Shown in pieces: positions 61,766 through 64,000 of a DNA stretch of 64,000 nucleotides. The DNA comes from Ectopseudomonas composti. Its GTDB lineage: Bacteria; Pseudomonadota; Gammaproteobacteria; Pseudomonadales; Pseudomonadaceae. Positions within the stretch are counted from its first letter, which is position 1. Every line of letters begins with the position of its first letter. A model generated the notes under the pieces. It did not search any database. It saw only the letters and a list, made by a program, of their open reading frames with translations, and was not told the origin of the DNA. The stretch covers positions 186,001 through 250,000 of the forward strand of contig NZ_LSSW01000029.1 of the NCBI RefSeq assembly GCF_001567565.1. The letters run 5' to 3'. The position numbers and the translations under genes are program-made.

Positions 61766-63556
61766 TCAGCCGTTGCGGCTACTCAGTTGCCAGGCGCCTT
61801 TGCCGTCCAGGTCGAGCTGGTGGCTGTGGAAGGCGGCGAGGGTGTGGCGGTGGCCGACGCTGATCAGCAGGGTGTCGGGCAACTCGCGGCGCAGCAGGGT
61901 GTAGAGCGACTGCTCCAGACCTTCGTCCATCGCCGAGCTGGATTCGTCGAGAAAAGCCACCGCCGGGCGGTTGTAGAGCAGGCGGGCAAAGGCCAGGCGT
62001 TGTTGTTCGCCCAGGGACAATACCCGGCTCCAGTCGCCGGGTTCGTCCAGGCGGCCTGCCAGGTGCGGTAGGCAGACTTGCTCCAGCACCTGTTGCATAC
62101 GCTCGCGGTCGTCGCCCGGTTCGGCGGGGTAGGCGAGGGCGCTGCGCAGATCGCCCAGTGGCAGGTACGGGCGTTGCGCGAGGAACAGCGCCTGGTGCCC
62201 GGTGGGCCGCGCCACCTGGCCGTCGGCGTAGGGCCAGAGGCCCGCCAGGGCGCGCAGCAGGGTGGTCTTGCCGCAACCGGAGGGGCCGCGCACCAGCAGG
62301 GCCTGGCCAGCGTGCAGGTCAAGGTTGAGGCCATCGACCAGCAGCTGGCCGTCCGGGCGTTGCAGGTGCAGGTTTTCGACGTACAAGCCGCTGGCTTGGG
62401 CGTGGGTGGTGACGTGCGGCAGTTCGCGGGCCTGCTGGTTGGCGTCGAGCAGGCCGCTCAGGCGGTTGAGGGTGGCGCGGTACTGGGCGAAGGCGTCGTA
62501 GCTGCTGCGGAAGAACGACAGGGCGTCCTGCACCTGGCCGAAGGCCTGCGCGGTCTGCATCACGTCGCCGAGCTTGATGGCGCCGCTGAAGAAGCGCGGC
62601 GCCTGGATGATGAAGGGGAAGACCACGGCTACCTGGCTGACGCCGAGGTTGAAACCGTCGAATTTCAGGGTTCGGTAGACCAGCGCCCAGAGGTTTTCCA
62701 CCAATGCGGCGAAGCGGCCCAGCAGGGTGCGCCGCTCCACGTCACGGCCCTGGTAGAAGGCGACGTTCTCGGCGTATTCGCGCAGGCGCACCAGGGCGTA
62801 ACGGAAGTTGGCCGAGCGCTGCTCGTTGAGGAAGTTCAGGCGGATCAACGGGCGGCCGAGGCGGAAGGCGATCAGTGTGGCGATGATCACGTAGATGTAC
62901 ACGGCGAATACCATGGCCCGGGGGATTTCCACGCCGGCCACCGTCAGTGGTGCGGACAGCCCCCAGAGAATGGCGCTGAAGGCCACCAGCGAGACCAGCG
63001 AGCTGACCGCGCCTAGCGAGAGTCGCAGCGAGCCGGAGACGAAGGCGGCGACGTCCAGCTCGATACGCTGGTCGGGGTTGTCGATCGGCTGGTCGAGGAA
63101 CTGGCCACGGTAGTAGGCATCGCCCTTGAGCCAGTCATCGGTCAGGCGCTGGTTTAGCCAGGTGCGCCAGTGGATGCTCAGCGCCTGGTTGACGTAGAAG
63201 TCGAACAGCGCCCGCGTGACATGGATGGCGGCGAGGATGGCGAAGATCCCCAGCATGAACCAGAACGCCTGCTGATCCAGCTCCTGCAAGGCGCTGTAGA
63301 AGCCGTTGTACCAGAAGGAGAACAGCACGTTCATGCGCACCGCGAATAGCGACAGCAGCAGGAGCAGGGCGAAGGTCAGCAGCGGTCGCCAGCTGTTGCG
63401 CGGGTTGAGGTAGGGCCCGGCGATCTGCCAGAACTGGCGACCCCAGCGGGTGAATCGCACCAGGGCGAAGGCGGTGAGGCTGAAGCCGACGAGGGTGCAC
63501 AGTGAAGCGATGGCCAGCCAGATCAGGCTGTCGGTGAGGGCTTGGTGCCAATCCAT
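61766..63556 (-). CDS. ABC exporter, SbmA/YddA-like fused permease-ATPase
   Basis: A 596-aa half-transporter: six membrane segments in about residues 10-320 (ABC_membrane_2 type, with PYLNPRNSWRPLLTFALLLLLSLFAVRMNVLFSFWYNGFYSALQELDQQAFWFML), then an ATPase with Walker A GPSGCGKTTLL, signature LSLGEQQRLAFARLL, Walker B AVAFLDESSSAMD and the H-loop SVGHRHTL. This group includes YddA and SbmA/BacA-like proteins and eukaryotic ABCD transporters; substrates include peptides, vitamins and fatty acids. The substrate is not predictable. Function likely as a homodimer. Confidence 0.9.
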   Translation of the reverse strand: MDWHQALTDSLIWLAIASLCTLVGFSLTAFALVRFTRWGRQFWQIAGPYLNPRNSWRPLLTFALLLLLSLFAVRMNVLFSFWYNGFYSALQELDQQAFWFMLGIFAILAAIHVTRALFDFYVNQALSIHWRTWLNQRLTDDWLKGDAYYRGQFLDQPIDNPDQRIELDVAAFVSGSLRLSLGAVSSLVSLVAFSAILWGLSAPLTVAGVEIPRAMVFAVYIYVIIATLIAFRLGRPLIRLNFLNEQRSANFRYALVRLREYAENVAFYQGRDVERRTLLGRFAALVENLWALVYRTLKFDGFNLGVSQVAVVFPFIIQAPRFFSGAIKLGDVMQTAQAFGQVQDALSFFRSSYDAFAQYRATLNRLSGLLDANQQARELPHVTTHAQASGLYVENLHLQRPDGQLLVDGLNLDLHAGQALLVRGPSGCGKTTLLRALAGLWPYADGQVARPTGHQALFLAQRPYLPLGDLRSALAYPAEPGDDRERMQQVLEQVCLPHLAGRLDEPGDWSRVLSLGEQQRLAFARLLYNRPAVAFLDESSSAMDEGLEQSLYTLLRRELPDTLLISVGHRHTLAAFHSHQLDLDGKGAWQLSSRNG

Positions 63557-64000
63557 AAGGTGTGGGTTCCGCGATGCTTCGACAGGGAGGGGGGTGCCGG
63601 AGGGCCGGCTGCCGAGACTGCAGGCGTGAGTTATACGCCTGTGTTGCAGACTTTTCGCCGCTTCGTGGGTTCCGGGGGCTACGGCCTTTGTGAAAGTCGG
63701 ACGGCTGCCGTTCAGGTTGCGATCGGTTGTGGCTATTGCGCCTGTTTCAGCGCCTGTTGCAGGCGATGGGTATTGGCCGCGTTGGCCTGGTCGATCGGCT
63801 GCTGGGCTTGCAAGCTGGTGCCGGCGGCGGTTTTACCCGCGCCACGGGCGCCGAGGTTGAGGCGCTGGGCAATGGGGCGACCGCATGGTGGGCCTCAAGC
63901 GAGTGATAGCAACTCAATAGAGTGGCGATTTCGCCTGGTTTGTATGCGCCACCATGCGCAATGTGTTGCGATCAGGCCAGTGCGGTGCGTTGCCGGCCTT
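63557..64000. other. 3' end of window: promoter region and decayed gene copy
   Basis: 444 bp after the exporter start. The first 175 bp should contain the exporter promoter and show no clear motif. The rest holds the decayed lipoprotein copy (next entry) and, at 63923-63950, a stretch resembling the sequence 5' to the intact lipoprotein gene (59669-59697). No complete gene. Confidence 0.5.
63733..63894 (-). pseudogene. Decayed paralogue of the small coiled-coil lipoprotein
   Basis: The minus strand reads ...TAAGTSLQAQQPIDQANAANTHRLQQALKQAQ-stop, matching the end of the lipoprotein at 59424-59630 (IDQANAASTQRLQQAIDQAQ) at 15 of 20 positions. Upstream, about 17 residues of the Gln-rich helix are deleted, the lipobox and signal are unrecognisable, an in-frame TGA lies at 63895-63897, and an ATG near the expected start is in another frame. 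The 5' neighbouring sequence also resembles that of the intact copy. It is not likely to be expressed. Confidence 0.72.

Overview
The window is GC-rich (low-to-mid 60s % by eye), gene-dense chromosomal DNA from a Pseudomonas-type gammaproteobacterium. The P. mendocina/oleovorans/alcaligenes side of the genus is a plausible guess, but the species is inference. Supporting signs are a ttgABC/ttgR efflux locus, a bauR-bauA-bauC beta-alanine locus, a purine uptake and deamination cluster arranged as in Pseudomonas, OprC with its copper module, and more than twenty palindromic extragenic repeats with cores of the GGAGCGGCTTCAGCCGCGA / GTCGCGGCTAAAGCCCCTCCCAC type. No tRNA, rRNA, CRISPR array, prophage or classical IS element was recognised.

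Layout. 0-1.3 kb: end of a cytochrome c (TsdB-like) and a thiosulfate dehydrogenase-like dihaem cytochrome (TsdA). 1.3-10.4 kb: housekeeping and accessory genes, including two orphan periplasmic solute-binding proteins, an endonuclease/exonuclease/phosphatase protein, an SDR, two VOC proteins, a YbaK-type editing protein, a NYN nuclease, a DEDDh exonuclease and RhlE. 10.4-16.3 kb: a PAS protein next to a CheY-CheC-like regulator, an HI0933-type flavoprotein, a class V aminotransferase, a methyltransferase and a histone-deacetylase-fold amidohydrolase. 16.3-19.9 kb: a tightly overlapping GNAT / SagB-ThcOx oxidoreductase / TesB / HAD run. 20.3-28.4 kb: an AAHS-type MFS transporter behind a perfect palindromic operator candidate, then the solvent/antibiotic efflux pump ttgABC with divergent ttgR and a recognisable TtgR operator. 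28.4-31.2 kb: small protein, MDR-type oxidoreductase, ABM monooxygenase and divergent LysR.

31.3-39.4 kb is a single-strand metal (very probably copper) acquisition module: DUF2946-like protein, PepSY membrane protein with a His-rich loop, TonB receptor, PCu(A)C chaperone, second DUF2946 protein, OprC, a small periplasmic PepSY protein and cytochrome b561. 39.5-49.6 kb is a purine module on the minus strand: adenine deaminase, 2OG-Fe(II) oxygenase, BMP-family binding protein, 8-oxoguanine deaminase, two permeases and a double-domain ATPase. It is interrupted between the permeases and the deaminase by a REP-associated tyrosine transposase (RAYT) flanked by REP pairs, and by a decayed membrane-protein gene. 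49.9-54.1 kb: SDR, YigZ/IMPACT protein, RutR-like TetR and a chemoreceptor with a G10 tract upstream. 54.3-58.4 kb: bauR/bauA/bauC, with REPs between the genes. 58.5-64 kb: lipoproteins, a MITE-like 272-bp element, arylamine N-acetyltransferase, a NYN-LOTUS protein, an SbmA/YddA-type ABC exporter, and a decayed second copy of the small coiled-coil lipoprotein.

The two points most worth pursuing are the copper module as a coherent uptake and reduction pathway, and the REP/RAYT system, where a 29-bp stretch is shared exactly between two REP pairs 1.9 kb apart, one of them flanking the RAYT. Starts were chosen by ATG/GTG position, ribosome-binding site, signal peptide and overlap with neighbours. 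Family assignments are from recognition of motifs, without database searches.
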